From Streptococcus sp. Marseille-Q0941 (GTDB lineage Bacteria; Bacillota; Bacilli; Lactobacillales; Streptococcaceae): a DNA stretch of 57,180 bases. The position numbers were made by a program, and so were the translations under genes. The notes beneath the pieces are model-generated. The model was given only the letters and a program-made list of their open reading frames with translations. It did not search any database and was not told the DNA's origin. The stretch lies in the NCBI RefSeq assembly GCF_943736975.1, contig NZ_CALSFO010000009.1:1-57180 (forward strand), given 5' to 3'. Numbering within the stretch: position 1 is the stretch's first letter; each line of letters starts with the position of its first letter. Shown one piece after another: positions 17,044 through 26,747 of this stretch.

Positions 17044-17083
17044 TAATTTTATAGATAGAACTATCGGCCTATACAGTAAAAGC

Positions 17084-17112
17084 TTGATAAGTTTTCTGAA
17101 ACTAAGTATACT
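17084..17112 (+). promoter_or_regulatory. Promoter of the cardiolipin synthase gene
   Basis: -35 TTGATA (17084-17089), 17-base spacer, -10 TATACT (17107-17112). The predicted 5' leader is about 57 bases. Confidence 0.7.
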
Positions 17113-17159
17113 AGAAGGTAACAAGCGTTTTCAGATGGTATATTAGGGAGTATACTTAG
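17102..17159. repeat. 11-bp perfect inverted repeat flanking the cls transcription start
   Basis: CTAAGTATACT (17102-17112) and AGTATACTTAG (17149-17159) are exact reverse complements 36 bases apart. The left arm contains the -10 box. Because transcription should start after the left arm, this is a possible two-site operator rather than an RNA hairpin. Confidence 0.6.
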
Positions 17160-17175
17160 AAATTGAGAGGGAGAT

Positions 17176-18708
17176 ATGGGAATAAGAAAATTTCGATTAT
17201 TAATGTCCAAGTATGGCTTTAGTATTGCAATTATCTTGATAGAATTATTTCTTGTTTTCGGAATTATTCTTTACATGAGCCAAATTGCTCCGATTATTTG
17301 GGTGACTCTTGTATTTTTAATCAGCGTCGCAACTGTTATAGCGATTGTGAATCGTTCGATGACACCTGAAAGCAAAGTGACTTGGTTGATTGTGACCTTT
17401 GTGCCGGTATTTGGTCCACTGCTTTATCTCATGTTCGGTGAGAGAAGGCTATCAAAAAAAGAACATAAACAACTCCAGGAGTTGAATTCTATTGCCTTTC
17501 ATGAGAATCATGGGCATCAACTTCATCTGCAGTTACAGGAAACAGATAAATCTGCCTACGGGATTATCAATGCCTTGCTACATATGGATAGCAATGCGGA
17601 AGTCTATGAGCATACAGATTCACAATTTTTCGCAGATGGAGAAGAAATGTGGAAGCAGATGCTGGAGGATCTAAAAAGGGCTAAAAAATTTATTTTTCTA
17701 GAATACTACATTGTTGCAGAGGGGTTGATGTGGGATAGCATACTCGAGATTCTAGAAGAAAAGGCAGCTCAAGGAGTTGAGGTCAAGATGCTTTATGATG
17801 ATATTGGTTGTATGGTGACTTTGCATGGAGATTATTCCGTTCATTTGCGTTCTAAGGGGATCGATGCTCATAAGTTTAATAAGGTAATTCCTCGTATGAC
17901 AGTGGCCTACAACAACCGTGACCACCGTAAAATCTTAGTCATTGATGGGCAGATTTCTTATACTGGTGGCATCAACCTTGCAGACGAATACATCAATCAG
18001 ATTGAACGTTTTGGACACTGGAAAGATAGTGGAATTCGGATTGATGGGCCGGCGACTCAAGCTTTTACCAGACTATTTCTCATGAACTGGTACATCAACC
18101 GTGGAGAAATCAGTGACTTTGATCAGTATCATTTGGAAAATCAGACACGATCTGGTAGCGGTCTTTGTATCCCATATGGCAGTGGACCAAAACCGATTTA
18201 CCAGATGAAGGTGGGTAAAAATGTCTATCAAAATCTGATTAATCAAGCGGAGGATTTTGTCTATATTACAACGCCTTATCTCATTATCGATTATGATTTG
18301 ACAGAGGATATAAAAAATGCGGCTATGCGAGGCGTAGATGTGAGAATAGTCACACCCTTTGTACCAGACAAGAAGCTCATTCAACTGATAACACGGGGAG
18401 CTTATCCAGATCTTTTATCTGCTGGTGTTCGTATTTTTGAATACACACCCGGTTTTATTCATAGTAAGCAAATGATTGTTGATGATCGATTTGCGGCTGT
18501 CGGGACTATTAACTTGGATTATCGCAGCTTGGTTCACCACTATGAAAATGCAGTATTACTTTACAAAACAGAGTCAATAGCAGATATTCGCCAAGATTTT
18601 GAAGGTATTTTTGAAGTGTCACAAGAAATTTTCTCGGATACCATAAATCCTACTTGGTATCAAATGATGATTAAAGAAGTGACACAGTTATTTGCACCGA
18701 TGCTTTAA
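17176..18708 (+). CDS. cls: Cardiolipin synthase
   Basis: 510 residues of the phospholipase-D-type cardiolipin synthase family. Two N-terminal transmembrane segments (about 12-60) are followed by two HKD motifs: HRKILVID near residue 252 and HSKQMIVDD near residue 430. It joins two phosphatidylglycerol molecules into cardiolipin plus glycerol at the membrane. SD GAGAGGGAG. It is a single-gene unit with its own promoter and a strong terminator. Confidence 0.93.
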   Translation: MGIRKFRLLMSKYGFSIAIILIELFLVFGIILYMSQIAPIIWVTLVFLISVATVIAIVNRSMTPESKVTWLIVTFVPVFGPLLYLMFGERRLSKKEHKQLQELNSIAFHENHGHQLHLQLQETDKSAYGIINALLHMDSNAEVYEHTDSQFFADGEEMWKQMLEDLKRAKKFIFLEYYIVAEGLMWDSILEILEEKAAQGVEVKMLYDDIGCMVTLHGDYSVHLRSKGIDAHKFNKVIPRMTVAYNNRDHRKILVIDGQISYTGGINLADEYINQIERFGHWKDSGIRIDGPATQAFTRLFLMNWYINRGEISDFDQYHLENQTRSGSGLCIPYGSGPKPIYQMKVGKNVYQNLINQAEDFVYITTPYLIIDYDLTEDIKNAAMRGVDVRIVTPFVPDKKLIQLITRGAYPDLLSAGVRIFEYTPGFIHSKQMIVDDRFAAVGTINLDYRSLVHHYENAVLLYKTESIADIRQDFEGIFEVSQEIFSDTINPTWYQMMIKEVTQLFAPML

Positions 18709-18711
18709 TTG

Positions 18712-18738
18712 AAAGAGACGGGTTACCGTCTCTTTTTC
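18712..18738 (+). terminator. Rho-independent terminator after cls
   Basis: AAAGAGACGG-gtta-CCGTCTCTTT followed by TT, a 10-bp perfect stem. Confidence 0.88.
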
Positions 18739-18800
18739 TGTAAGCAGTTTTCTTGGCATCTTATTCTTTTTGCGTTATCATATTTCCATATAATATATGG

Positions 18801-18882
<82 letters not shown>

Positions 18883-18895
18883 GGCCTAATTTTAC

Positions 18896-18930
18896 ACCTT
18901 TTTCATATATGAAAGAGGTTTTTCTTTTTT
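18896..18930 (+). terminator. Riboswitch expression-platform terminator
   Basis: ACCTTTTTC-atatat-GAAAGAGGT (one G-U pair) followed by a long T-tract, placed 13 bases after the TPP aptamer and 34 before the gene. Confidence 0.75.
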
Positions 18931-18964
18931 ACAAAGAAAAACTGTAACTTAGAGGGAGGTTTTA

Positions 18965-19195
18965 ATGAAAGCAAGCATTGCTTTACAAGTCTTGCCCCTA
19001 TCACAAGGGATTGACCGCATAGCTCTTATCGATCAAGTCATTGCCTATCTGCAAGCTCAAGGAGTAAGCATGGTGGTGACACCCTTTGAAACAGTTTCAG
19101 AAATCAAACTTGATTGGTCCGAGACAGAGGACAAGGAAGTTCAAAAAATTGCCTATAAACGACAAATATTGGCGGAATTGGGCTTGGAACTATAG
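18965..19195 (+). CDS. Small thiamine-binding protein (MTH1187/YkoF-like)
   Basis: 76 residues. The beginning MKASIALQVLPLSQG and the predicted ferredoxin-like fold fit the thiamine-binding MTH1187/YkoF family. It sits under a TPP riboswitch, as these proteins usually do in thiamine-precursor ABC transporter operons. SD GAGGGAGG. In relatives I recall three ABC transporter genes following it (from memory of pneumococcal genomes). Here only a terminator and the ctsR promoter follow, so the transporter is absent from this locus. Confidence 0.75.
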   Translation: MKASIALQVLPLSQGIDRIALIDQVIAYLQAQGVSMVVTPFETVSEIKLDWSETEDKEVQKIAYKRQILAELGLEL

Positions 19196-19227
19196 TTGAA
19201 AAAACGAAAAAACAACGTAAACTACAA

Positions 19228-19270
19228 AAAACTTCGGTATACCATCAATAATACCGAAGTTTTATTTTTT
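19228..19270 (+). terminator. Rho-independent terminator after the thiamine-binding gene
   Basis: AAAACTTCGGTAT pairs with ATACCGAAGTTTT, followed by ATTTTTT. The rest of 19196-19519 holds only AT-rich sequence and the ctsR promoter region. Confidence 0.88.
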
Positions 19271-19450
19271 ATAAACTTTATGGAATAATTCTAGATTTGA
19301 TAATAAATAACATACTTTCAAAGGATTTGAAAGCTAGCTGTAACTTTTTTATTATAATATCAATGTAGAATAGAGAATGAAGAATAGCAAAGCTTGTTTT
19401 CTATAGCTAGTATTAAAAATCAGTATTTTCAAGTCTTGAGCCCTAAAAAT

Positions 19451-19479
19451 TTGACTTATAGAGTCTTAAATGATAGTAT
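19451..19479 (+). promoter_or_regulatory. Promoter of ctsR-clpC
   Basis: -35 TTGACT (19451-19456), 17-base spacer, -10 TAGTAT (19474-19479) with TGA in front (extended -10). Confidence 0.78.
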
Positions 19480-19496
19480 AGTCAAAGATGGTCAAA
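19480..19496 (+). promoter_or_regulatory. CtsR operator
   Basis: AGTCAAA-gat-GGTCAAA matches the CtsR heptad direct repeat (RGTCAAA-N3-RGTCAAA) exactly. It begins at the base after the -10, so CtsR bound there should block its own operon and release it on heat stress. Confidence 0.93.
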
Positions 19497-19519
19497 GTTT
19501 AAGAAGGAGGTAGCAAGCT

Positions 19520-19978
19520 ATGAAATTTAAAAATACATCGGACCATATTGAAGCCTATATCAAGGCGATTTTAGAACAATCTGGTATCGTAGAATTGCAA
19601 CGAAGTCAGCTAGCGGATACCTTTCAAGTCGTACCTAGCCAGATTAACTATGTGATTAAGACTCGTTTTACAGAGAGTAGAGGCTATCTAGTTGAGAGCA
19701 AACGTGGTGGCGGGGGCTATATTCGCATTGGTCGAATTGAATTCTCGAACCATCATGATATGCTTCGTGATTTGTTGTATTCTGTGGATGATGAGGTTAA
19801 CCAAGTATTCTTTGAAGATGTTTTAAGACTCTTAGTCGAACAAGAACTCTTGACCCGCCAAGAGATGAATCTATTATTAGCTACGGGGACAGACCGAATT
19901 CTAGGTGAGGAAGCTAATCGTATTCGTGCCAATATGCTTCGTCAGTTGTTGCATGAAGTAGATAGAAAAGGAAAATAA
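19520..19978 (+). CDS. ctsR: Transcriptional repressor CtsR
   Basis: 152 residues, the usual CtsR length. The N-terminal winged helix-turn-helix has the CtsR glycine-rich wing ESKRGGGGYIRIGRI (about residues 57-71), which senses heat. The C-terminal half is the dimerisation region recognised by McsB/ClpC-type partners in other Firmicutes. It represses clp and related stress genes. SD AAGGAGG. clpC follows after 6 bases in the same operon; no mcsA/mcsB genes lie between them, as is usual for streptococci. Confidence 0.95.
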   Translation: MKFKNTSDHIEAYIKAILEQSGIVELQRSQLADTFQVVPSQINYVIKTRFTESRGYLVESKRGGGGYIRIGRIEFSNHHDMLRDLLYSVDDEVNQVFFEDVLRLLVEQELLTRQEMNLLLATGTDRILGEEANRIRANMLRQLLHEVDRKGK

Positions 19979-19984
19979 AACGAC

Positions 19985-22417
19985 ATGAAATATTCAAAAG
20001 CATTGAGAGAATGTATCGATAGCGCTTTTCTGATAGCGAGTCGCTTTGGTGCAGACTACCTAGAGTCATGGCACCTACTGATTGCCATGGCCAATCATAG
20101 CTACAGTGTTGCCGGAGCTACTCTCAACGAATTCCCTTATGAGATTGATCGTTTAGAGGAAGTCGCTGTAGAATTAACAGAGGCAAACTATAACCATAAG
20201 GAAGATTACCAGGAACTTCCATTCTCCTACCGCTTAAATGTTTTACTATTAGAAGCGGAACATATTGCTTCAGTTGTTCATGCCAAAGCATTGGGTACTG
20301 AGCACCTTCTTTACGCTATCTTGCATGATGGCAACGCCCTAGCAACTCGCATTCTGGAAAAAGCAGGTTTCTCCTATGAAGACCAGAAAGACCAAGTCAA
20401 GATTGCAGGGCTTCGTCGAAGTCTCGAGGCGCGTGCTGGTTGGACAAAAGAAGATTTGAAGGCTCTGCGTCAGCGCCATCGCTCAGTTGCAGATAAGCAA
20501 AATTCTATGGCAAATATGATGGGGATGCCTCAAACTCCAAGTGGTGGTTTGGAAGATTACACTCATGATCTTACAGAACAAGCTCGTTCAGGCAAATTAG
20601 AGCCAGTCATCGGACGTGACCAAGAAATCTCTCGTATGATTCAAATCTTGAGTCGAAAAACAAAAAACAATCCAGTTCTAGTTGGAGATGCAGGTGTCGG
20701 TAAAACAGCTCTGGCACTTGGGCTTGCGCAACGTATTGCCAATGGAAATGTACCTGATGAAATGGCTAAGATGCGTGTCCTAGAGCTTGATTTGATGAAT
20801 GTGGTTGCGGGAACTCGTTTCCGTGGAGACTTTGAAGAACGTATGAACAATATCATCAAAGATATTGAGGAAGACGGGAAGGTTATCCTCTTTATCGATG
20901 AGCTCCATACGATTATGGGGTCTGGAAGTGGTATTGATTCGACTTTGGATGCGGCCAATATCCTGAAACCTGCTTTGGCACGTGGAACTCTGAGAACTGT
21001 CGGAGCGACTACTCAGGAAGAATACCAAAAACACATCGAAAAAGATGCTGCCCTTTCTCGCCGTTTTGCAAAAGTGATGATTGAAGAGCCGAGCGTGGCT
21101 GATAGTATGGCTATTTTGCAGGGCTTGAAAGCAACTTATGAGAAACACCACCATGTTCAAATTACAGATGATGCAGTAGAAACAGCTGTCAAAATGGCGC
21201 ATCGTTATTTGACGAGCCGTCACTTGCCAGACTCAGCAATTGATCTTTTGGATGAAGCTGCAGCAACTGTCCAAAATAAATCGAAACATGCTAAAAAAGA
21301 TGAGTCAGGTTTAACACCAGCTGATAAGGCCTTGATGGATGGAAAATGGAAGCAAGCAGCTCAACTCATTGTAAAAGAGCAGGAAGTTCCAGTCTATAAA
21401 GACTTAGTAAAAGAATCTGATATTTTGACAACCTTGAGTCGCTTGTCAGGTATTCCAGTTCAAAAATTGACACAAACGGATGCCAAGAAGTATCTCAATC
21501 TTGAAACTGAACTGCATAAACGTGTTATCGGGCAAGAACAAGCGGTATCTAGTATCAGTCGTGCCATTCGCAGAAATCAATCGGGTATCCGCAATAACAA
21601 ACGTCCGATTGGTTCCTTTATGTTCCTTGGACCGACAGGTGTTGGTAAAACTGAATTAGCCAAGGCTTTAGCAGAAGTTCTATTTGATGACGAGTCTGCT
21701 CTTATCCGCTTCGACATGAGTGAATACATGGAGAAATTTGCGGCTAGTCGTCTTAATGGAGCTCCTCCGGGTTATGTAGGTTACGAAGAAGGTGGCGAAT
21801 TGACCGAGAAGGTTCGTAACAAACCATATTCAGTCTTGCTCTTTGACGAGGTAGAAAAGGCCCACCCAGACATCTTTAATGTTCTCTTGCAGGTCTTAGA
21901 TGATGGTGTCTTGACTGACAGTAAGGGTCGCAAGGTTGATTTCTCAAATACGATCATTATCATGACTTCAAACCTAGGTGCGACAGCTCTTCGTGATGAC
22001 AAGACAGTCGGGTTTGGAGCTCGAGATATTCGTTTTGACCAGGAAAATATGGAAAAACGTATTTTTGAAGAGTTGAAAAAGGCTTACCGTCCAGAGTTCA
22101 TCAACCGTATTGATGAAAAAGTTGTCTTCCGTAGCCTATCAAGTCAAGATATGCAAGAAGTGGTTAAGGTTATGGTCAAACCATTGATTGCTAGTCTGGC
22201 AGAAAAAGGAATTGACTTGAAACTTCAAGCTTCAGCCCTTAAACTTCTAGCTCAGAAGGGTTATGATCCCGAGATGGGAGCACGCCCACTGCGCAGAACT
22301 CTACAAACGGAAGTAGAAGACAAACTTGCAGAGCTCCTTCTTACAGGTGAACTGAAAGAAGGGAAGACACTTAAAATTGGTGTCAAAGCAGGTCAATTGA
22401 AATTCGACATTGTATAA
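19985..22417 (+). CDS. clpC: ATP-dependent Clp protease ATPase subunit ClpC
   Basis: 810 residues. It contains N-terminal Clp repeats (about 1-150), AAA+ domain 1 with Walker [12 protein letters not shown] (about 234), a short middle region (about 440-470), and AAA+ domain 2 with Walker [12 protein letters not shown] (about 548) and the C-terminal D2-small domain. It unfolds substrates for ClpP. It is co-transcribed with ctsR under the CtsR box. SD AAGGAAAA. Confidence 0.95.
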   Translation: MKYSKALRECIDSAFLIASRFGADYLESWHLLIAMANHSYSVAGATLNEFPYEIDRLEEVAVELTEANYNHKEDYQELPFSYRLNVLLLEAEHIASVVHAKALGTEHLLYAILHDGNALATRILEKAGFSYEDQKDQVKIAGLRRSLEARAGWTKEDLKALRQRHRSVADKQNSMANMMGMPQTPSGGLEDYTHDLTEQARSGKLEPVIGRDQEISRMIQILSRKTKNNPVLVGDAGVGKTALALGLAQRIANGNVPDEMAKMRVLELDLMNVVAGTRFRGDFEERMNNIIKDIEEDGKVILFIDELHTIMGSGSGIDSTLDAANILKPALARGTLRTVGATTQEEYQKHIEKDAALSRRFAKVMIEEPSVADSMAILQGLKATYEKHHHVQITDDAVETAVKMAHRYLTSRHLPDSAIDLLDEAAATVQNKSKHAKKDESGLTPADKALMDGKWKQAAQLIVKEQEVPVYKDLVKESDILTTLSRLSGIPVQKLTQTDAKKYLNLETELHKRVIGQEQAVSSISRAIRRNQSGIRNNKRPIGSFMFLGPTGVGKTELAKALAEVLFDDESALIRFDMSEYMEKFAASRLNGAPPGYVGYEEGGELTEKVRNKPYSVLLFDEVEKAHPDIFNVLLQVLDDGVLTDSKGRKVDFSNTIIIMTSNLGATALRDDKTVGFGARDIRFDQENMEKRIFEELKKAYRPEFINRIDEKVVFRSLSSQDMQEVVKVMVKPLIASLAEKGIDLKLQASALKLLAQKGYDPEMGARPLRRTLQTEVEDKLAELLLTGELKEGKTLKIGVKAGQLKFDIV

Positions 22418-22490
22418 AACAAGAACTATGAATCTATAATTTGTAGATACGCCCTCTTTATTGCCATCAATAGCAGAAAGGAAGTAGAAG

Positions 22491-23264
22491 ATGATGAATC
22501 AGATAATTCCAACAGGGATGACAGAAAAAGAGTACTTTGAAGTTCATGCTAGCCAAGCTGAATTTTTAGACTGGTACCACAAGCAAGCACTCCCTCAGTA
22601 TGAAAAACCAAGCGTGACTGTGGATATGGTAGCCTATTGCTTTGTAGAAGGGAAAATGAAACTCTTTCTTATTCGTCGAAAGGCCCACCCTTTTCAAAAT
22701 TGCTTAGCTCTAGTTGGCGGTTTTATGGATAAGGGGGAAGATGCTGCCCGTTCTTGTCAGCGTGAGGTAAAAGAAGAAATCAATCTTGATCTTCCACTGG
22801 AAAAGATTGAGCAACTAATGACAGTATCTACACCTATTCGTGATCCCAGAGGTTGGACAGTTACAATTGCCCACTTGGTTTACCTACCTAGTCGAGCTCT
22901 TGACTTGGCTAAGGCAGGAGACGATGCAAAAGAAGTCGTTCTTGTGGATGTCGATTTTCATACAGGCAAGTGTTACTTGGATGGCAAAGAACTTGAGGAG
23001 AAGGACTTTGCATTTGACCACTTATCCATTATTCAAGAATCCATCAAGAAGATTCAAAAATCTATCGACTATGATTCTCGTTTCCTTTATTTACTAGAGG
23101 ATGAATTCACTGTGGATGATGGTTTAGCTCTCATTGAGACTCTAAGTCCAGGCAAATCATGTACGAGTGATAGTTTCTTAATGAAATACGGTGATCGTTT
23201 AGAGGAAGTTGGTTTTAAACGAATTCCTCAAAAGGAAGTCATTACCATTTATCGATTGAAATAA
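22491..23264 (+). CDS. NUDIX hydrolase with C-terminal winged-helix-like region
   Basis: 257 residues. The NUDIX box is intact: GGFMDKGEDAARSCQREV followed by KEE (about residues 77-97). The start PSVTVDMVAYCF and the C-terminal part (about 190-257) resemble ADP-ribose-type NUDIX proteins of the NrtR group, in which a winged helix follows the NUDIX domain. It may hydrolyse ADP-ribose-like compounds or regulate NAD genes; the sequence alone does not decide. SD AGAAAGGAAG. It is monocistronic with a strong terminator. Confidence 0.78.
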   Translation: MMNQIIPTGMTEKEYFEVHASQAEFLDWYHKQALPQYEKPSVTVDMVAYCFVEGKMKLFLIRRKAHPFQNCLALVGGFMDKGEDAARSCQREVKEEINLDLPLEKIEQLMTVSTPIRDPRGWTVTIAHLVYLPSRALDLAKAGDDAKEVVLVDVDFHTGKCYLDGKELEEKDFAFDHLSIIQESIKKIQKSIDYDSRFLYLLEDEFTVDDGLALIETLSPGKSCTSDSFLMKYGDRLEEVGFKRIPQKEVITIYRLK

Positions 23265-23298
23265 AAAGAGAGGTCGGAATTTGTCCCGACCTCTTTTT
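23265..23298 (+). terminator. Rho-independent terminator, bidirectional
   Basis: AGAGGTCGG pairs with CCGACCTCT, extended by A/T pairs, with A and T tracts on both sides. It can serve the NUDIX gene (+) and the small membrane protein gene (-). Confidence 0.85.
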
Positions 23299-23309
23299 GT
23301 TATTATTTT

Positions 23310-23540
23310 TTAAGGGTGTTTATCTTTTTTTGAATTACTCATGATTCGAATGAATAAATCTTTATATTTATATTTTAAATAGGTTTCGTGTAAATACAAT
23401 AAAGCTACATAGACAATCATGAAAATGGCAGTTAAGTAAAACAAATCAAATGTTGTTTGAGCGTAATGAGTAGCACCCCCATAAGAAACGAAAGCAGCTA
23501 AAATCAACCAAGGGAGATACTTGTAATAGTTTCTTAACAT
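23310..23540 (-). CDS. Small membrane protein of unknown function
   Basis: 76 residues with two predicted transmembrane segments (about 8-27 and 32-51) and a basic C-terminus (SNSKKDKHP). I do not recognise a family. The minus-strand start has GGAGGTGTAGTT just upstream, a good SD, and the gene faces the NUDIX gene across a shared terminator. The ORF is supported by the SD and terminator rather than by homology. Confidence 0.6.
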   Translation of the reverse strand: MLRNYYKYLPWLILAAFVSYGGATHYAQTTFDLFYLTAIFMIVYVALLYLHETYLKYKYKDLFIRIMSNSKKDKHP

Positions 23541-23736
23541 AACTACACCTCCAATATCCTATTTCAATTTTATTATAGCCCTTCAAGAAAAAAATGCAAG
23601 CGATTTCACTTTAAAATATTGCATTTTAGTAGGAAAATTTTTCCTGTTTTTTAAAATCTTTTACGAATAAAAGATATAGGAGGAATAAGAAAATAACTGT
23701 ACTCAAAAATAATTCTAAAAAATTTTAGATAAATAG

Positions 23737-23765
23737 TTGACAGATTCAAAAACAAATATTACAAT
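23737..23765 (+). promoter_or_regulatory. Promoter of the Ser-rich lipoprotein gene
   Basis: -35 TTGACA (23737-23742), 17-base spacer, -10 TACAAT (23760-23765), 54 bases before the ATG at 23820. The rest of 23541-23819 is AT-rich with no gene seen. Confidence 0.78.
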
Positions 23766-23819
23766 AATATTACAAAAATATTTCTTAACATTTCAAATAT
23801 GTTACAAAAGGAGCATAAA

Positions 23820-24506
23820 ATGAAAAGTAAAACTTCTATCAAATTAATGGCCGCAACTGTACTCGCTTCAACACTGCTATTGGGGGCTTGTGGCAATAAT
23901 AAAGAAAATACCACAAGCGATAGTTCTAGCAAGACAACACAAGCATCTTCTAGCTCTAAGGCAAGTTCTTCAAGTAAAGATAACAAGACTCAGAAGTCCT
24001 CAAGTTCAGCTTCATCAGAAAAAGCTAAGTCTTCTTCTGATCAGTCAACGACTACTGCCAACCAATCGCAAGCAACATCAGCACCAGAAACAAAACAAAA
24101 CCAAGAATCTTCTGCTAAGCAAACTCCTTCTCAAGCCCCATCAAATCAACAAGGAACACAAGCAAAACAGAATCAATCAGCTTATGATCCAGCAACTGAT
24201 CGCAAACTCCAAGACAAGCAAGCAGAGCACAACAAACGTTACAAAGGAGTTCTAACCATGGTGGATAGAGATTTCTCAGCTGCAGCTGGTAATTGGAAGG
24301 GGGCTAATGGTGAAACTATCACTGTTTCATCAGGTGGTCAATTTACAGTAGAGTCTGCTGATGGTAAGAAAGAAAACTACTCTATCCAAAGCTATTCTTA
24401 TACCCTTGATGATGGGAAATACAATGCTGAAGTAGGTGGTGGAAAAGTTATTCAAATTACAACAGGTGCAGATGGTAAAGTTTCGAGTGTTGCCTTGATT
24501 CAATAA
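23820..24506 (+). CDS. Ser/Gln-rich lipoprotein with small C-terminal beta domain
   Basis: 228 residues from the ATG at 23820 (SD AAAGGAG); an upstream in-frame start at 23799 would place seven residues before the signal peptide. The signal peptide ends in lipobox LLGAC (Cys about 24). Residues 25-135 are low-complexity Ser/Thr/Lys/Gln, likely a cell-wall-spanning stalk. The C-terminal 75 residues form a compact domain (AAGNWKGANGETITVSSGG), similar to the DUF6287-type domain of streptococcal lipoproteins (from memory). Function unknown; extracellular. Confidence 0.75.
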   Translation: MKSKTSIKLMAATVLASTLLLGACGNNKENTTSDSSSKTTQASSSSKASSSSKDNKTQKSSSSASSEKAKSSSDQSTTTANQSQATSAPETKQNQESSAKQTPSQAPSNQQGTQAKQNQSAYDPATDRKLQDKQAEHNKRYKGVLTMVDRDFSAAAGNWKGANGETITVSSGGQFTVESADGKKENYSIQSYSYTLDDGKYNAEVGGGKVIQITTGADGKVSSVALIQ

Positions 24507-24530
24507 TAGTATCTAGGATTTCCTAGGATA

Positions 24531-24566
24531 AAAAAACCGTAAACTTCAAGTGAGTTACGGTTTTTT
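24531..24566. terminator. Bidirectional terminator between the lipoprotein gene and dus
   Basis: AAAAAACCGTAA and TTACGGTTTTTT form a 12-bp stem with flanking A and T tracts, so it works for both convergent genes. Confidence 0.88.
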
Positions 24567-24571
24567 GTGTA

Positions 24572-25552
24572 TTAAGCCTTATCTAATTGCAATAGAGCTT
24601 CAATCTCTGCCAGAGTGCTGGCTTGGGAAATGGCTCCACGGAGTTTGGCTGCACCAGATGTTCCTCGAAGGTAGTGAGGAGCGAGTCCACGGAATTCACG
24701 AACGGCTATGTTTTCTCCTTTGAGGTTAATCAAGCGTTTCAAATGTTCGTAGGCGATTTTCATCTTGTCTTCAAAGGTCAAATCAGGAAGGATTTCTCCT
24801 GTTTCAAAGTAGTGATTGATTTGATTAAAGAGATACGGATTTCCCATAGCTGCGCGCCCAATCATAACGGCATCAGCACCGACTTCCTCGATGCGTTGTT
24901 TTGCTTCTTGGACTGTGCGGATATCGCCGTTGGCGATGAATGGAATTTTTGTCAGAGCTTGTGCTACCTTATGAAGAGTCTCAAGGTCAGCGTGTCCAGT
25001 ATACATTTGCTCACGGGTACGGCCATGCATGGCAAGGGCAGAGACACCAGCGGCTTCAGCAGCGAGGGCATTCTCAACTGCTAGGGAGGGGTCAGACCAG
25101 CCTGTACGCATTTTGACAGTGAGAGGGATATCAAGGACTGATTGAACTTTGTTAATAATAGAGTAGATTTTATCAGGATCCTTAAGCCACATGGCACCGG
25201 CTTCGTTTTTTACGATTTTGTTGACAGGGCAACCCATGTTGATATCTACGATATCAGTCTTGGTATTTTCTTGGATAAATTCTGCTGCGCGAGCCAGACT
25301 GTCTTCGTCACTACCAAAGAGTTGGATAGAAACTGGATTCTCTCCTTCATCAATATGAAGCATATGAAGGGTTTTTTCATTGTTGTATTGGATACCCTTG
25401 TCAGAGACCATTTCCATAACAACGAGGCCTGCGCCAAGTTCTTTTGCGATAGTACGAAAGGCTGAATTGGTTACTCCTGCCATGGGCGCTAAAACGGTAC
25501 GATTGGGAATCTCAACATTACCAATCATAAAAGGTGTATTAAGATTTGTCAC
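24572..25552 (-). CDS. dus: tRNA-dihydrouridine synthase (DusB type)
   Basis: 326 residues from a GTG start at 25552, which has GGAGG nine bases upstream; the longer ORF from 25582 would run further into hslO and lacks such an SD. It is an FMN-dependent TIM-barrel enzyme that reduces uridines in tRNA. Visible motifs: [13 protein letters not shown] (substrate side), [11 protein letters not shown] with the catalytic Cys (about residue 101), and [15 protein letters not shown] (FMN phosphate). The start overlaps the hslO stop by 14 bases, so the two genes are co-transcribed. Confidence 0.9.
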   Translation of the reverse strand: MTNLNTPFMIGNVEIPNRTVLAPMAGVTNSAFRTIAKELGAGLVVMEMVSDKGIQYNNEKTLHMLHIDEGENPVSIQLFGSDEDSLARAAEFIQENTKTDIVDINMGCPVNKIVKNEAGAMWLKDPDKIYSIINKVQSVLDIPLTVKMRTGWSDPSLAVENALAAEAAGVSALAMHGRTREQMYTGHADLETLHKVAQALTKIPFIANGDIRTVQEAKQRIEEVGADAVMIGRAAMGNPYLFNQINHYFETGEILPDLTFEDKMKIAYEHLKRLINLKGENIAVREFRGLAPHYLRGTSGAAKLRGAISQASTLAEIEALLQLDKA

Positions 25553-26411
25553 GAATGAGTTCCTCCAGGTCGTTTTCATCAAAGTTATAAGTCGTTTGGC
25601 AGAATTGACAAGTGATTTCCGCCCCGTGGTCTTCCTCCTTCATTTCCTGAAGATCGGAAACTGGAAGAGTAGAAAGAGCATTCATAAAGCGTTCTTTGCT
25701 ACAGTCGCATTGGAAACGGATTTCTTCTTCGGACAGACGCTTGTAGGATTCATCTCCGTAGATAGCTTTTAGAAGAGCTTCGATGTGATCCTCACTTTCC
25801 AGAAGTGTAGAAATAGCTGGCATTTCTTGGATACGTTTTTCAAAACGAGCAATTTCTTCTTCCTTAGCTCCTGGTAGAACTTGGAGTAGGAAACCACCTG
25901 CGACTTTGACCTTGTCTTCTTCGTCTAAAAGGACATTAAGGCCAACAGCTGAAGGCGTTTGTTGACTTTCTGTAAGATGGAAAGCTAGGTCTTCACCAAT
26001 TTCTCCAGATATAAGAGGCGTCATAGAATTATAGGGATTTCCAGTGCCATAGTCTGTGATAACGAGGAATTGACCATTACCAACAAAAGGACCAACGAGG
26101 ACTTCGCCAGTTGCAGTTTTTTTGATGTCAACGCCAGGATTTTGTACATAGCCTTTGACATTTCCTTGAGTGTCTGCGACAGTAATAATGGCACCCAATG
26201 AGCTAGTCCCAAGAACCTTGACAGTTAGCTTGGTATTTCCTTTTTCATTGGCAGCGAGAATTTGGCTGGCGATTAAAGTACGACCAAGCGCTACGGTTGA
26301 ACTAGCTTGGGTTTGGTGTTTTTCTTGAGCAGTACGGACTGTTTCCGTGCTATCTAGAACAAAAGCACGAAAAGATCCACTTTCTGATATTGTTTTAATA
26401 ATTTTATCCAT
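25539..26411 (-). CDS. hslO: Redox-regulated chaperone Hsp33
   Basis: 290 residues, the usual Hsp33 length. The C-terminal zinc switch is complete: QCDCSKE (Cys234/Cys236) and CQFC (about 268-271). Oxidation releases zinc and activates the holdase under oxidative heat stress. It is first in a two-gene unit with dus. The ATG has no SD; an extended -10 lies only 7 bases upstream, suggesting a leaderless transcript. Confidence 0.93.
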   Translation of the reverse strand: MDKIIKTISESGSFRAFVLDSTETVRTAQEKHQTQASSTVALGRTLIASQILAANEKGNTKLTVKVLGTSSLGAIITVADTQGNVKGYVQNPGVDIKKTATGEVLVGPFVGNGQFLVITDYGTGNPYNSMTPLISGEIGEDLAFHLTESQQTPSAVGLNVLLDEEDKVKVAGGFLLQVLPGAKEEEIARFEKRIQEMPAISTLLESEDHIEALLKAIYGDESYKRLSEEEIRFQCDCSKERFMNALSTLPVSDLQEMKEEDHGAEITCQFCQTTYNFDENDLEELIRDKS

Positions 26412-26418
26412 AGCTACT

Positions 26419-26427
26419 ATTTTAGCA
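26419..26427 (-). promoter_or_regulatory. Extended -10 promoter of hslO, predicted leaderless start
   Basis: On the minus strand TGC-TAAAAT is followed by seven bases and then the hslO ATG. Predicted +1 is 26412 or 26411. No SD is present. Confidence 0.5.
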
Positions 26428-26646
26428 TAAAAATGCCCAAAGGGGGAGCCGTGTGTTTGTTGATTCTGAGGATTACTTGAGTCAAAAGGGCAGAATACTT
26501 CACTAGTTCATTCATCAATCTTTTAGAGCTTGAATTATAGTTATTGTGTGACTAATGATATCTCATCATTGGGATTTAGTACTAATTACTATTTGTATCT
26601 TTTCTGGGAATTAGATAATAGAAGTATTTTTATAGATTTTAAATTA

Positions 26647-26655
26647 TGATATAAT
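26647..26655 (+). promoter_or_regulatory. Extended -10 promoter of the second dltB/dltD module
   Basis: TGA-TATAAT; the -35 region (TTTTTA) is poor. The predicted leader is about 86 bases. The remaining 26428-26646 is AT-rich and I see no gene or strong structure in it. Confidence 0.6.
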
Positions 26656-26747
26656 AGAAAAAATTAACTCGCTGGGGGATCTGATAGGAGCTAATTCTAA
26701 AGAGATAAACCGTGAGATGAGAAAAAGTAAAAAGGAGTTCATCTGGT

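Noticed and set aside
24623..25772. Plus-strand ORFs opposite dus and hslO
   Set aside because: Shadows of well-identified minus-strand genes with no SD or recognisable domains.
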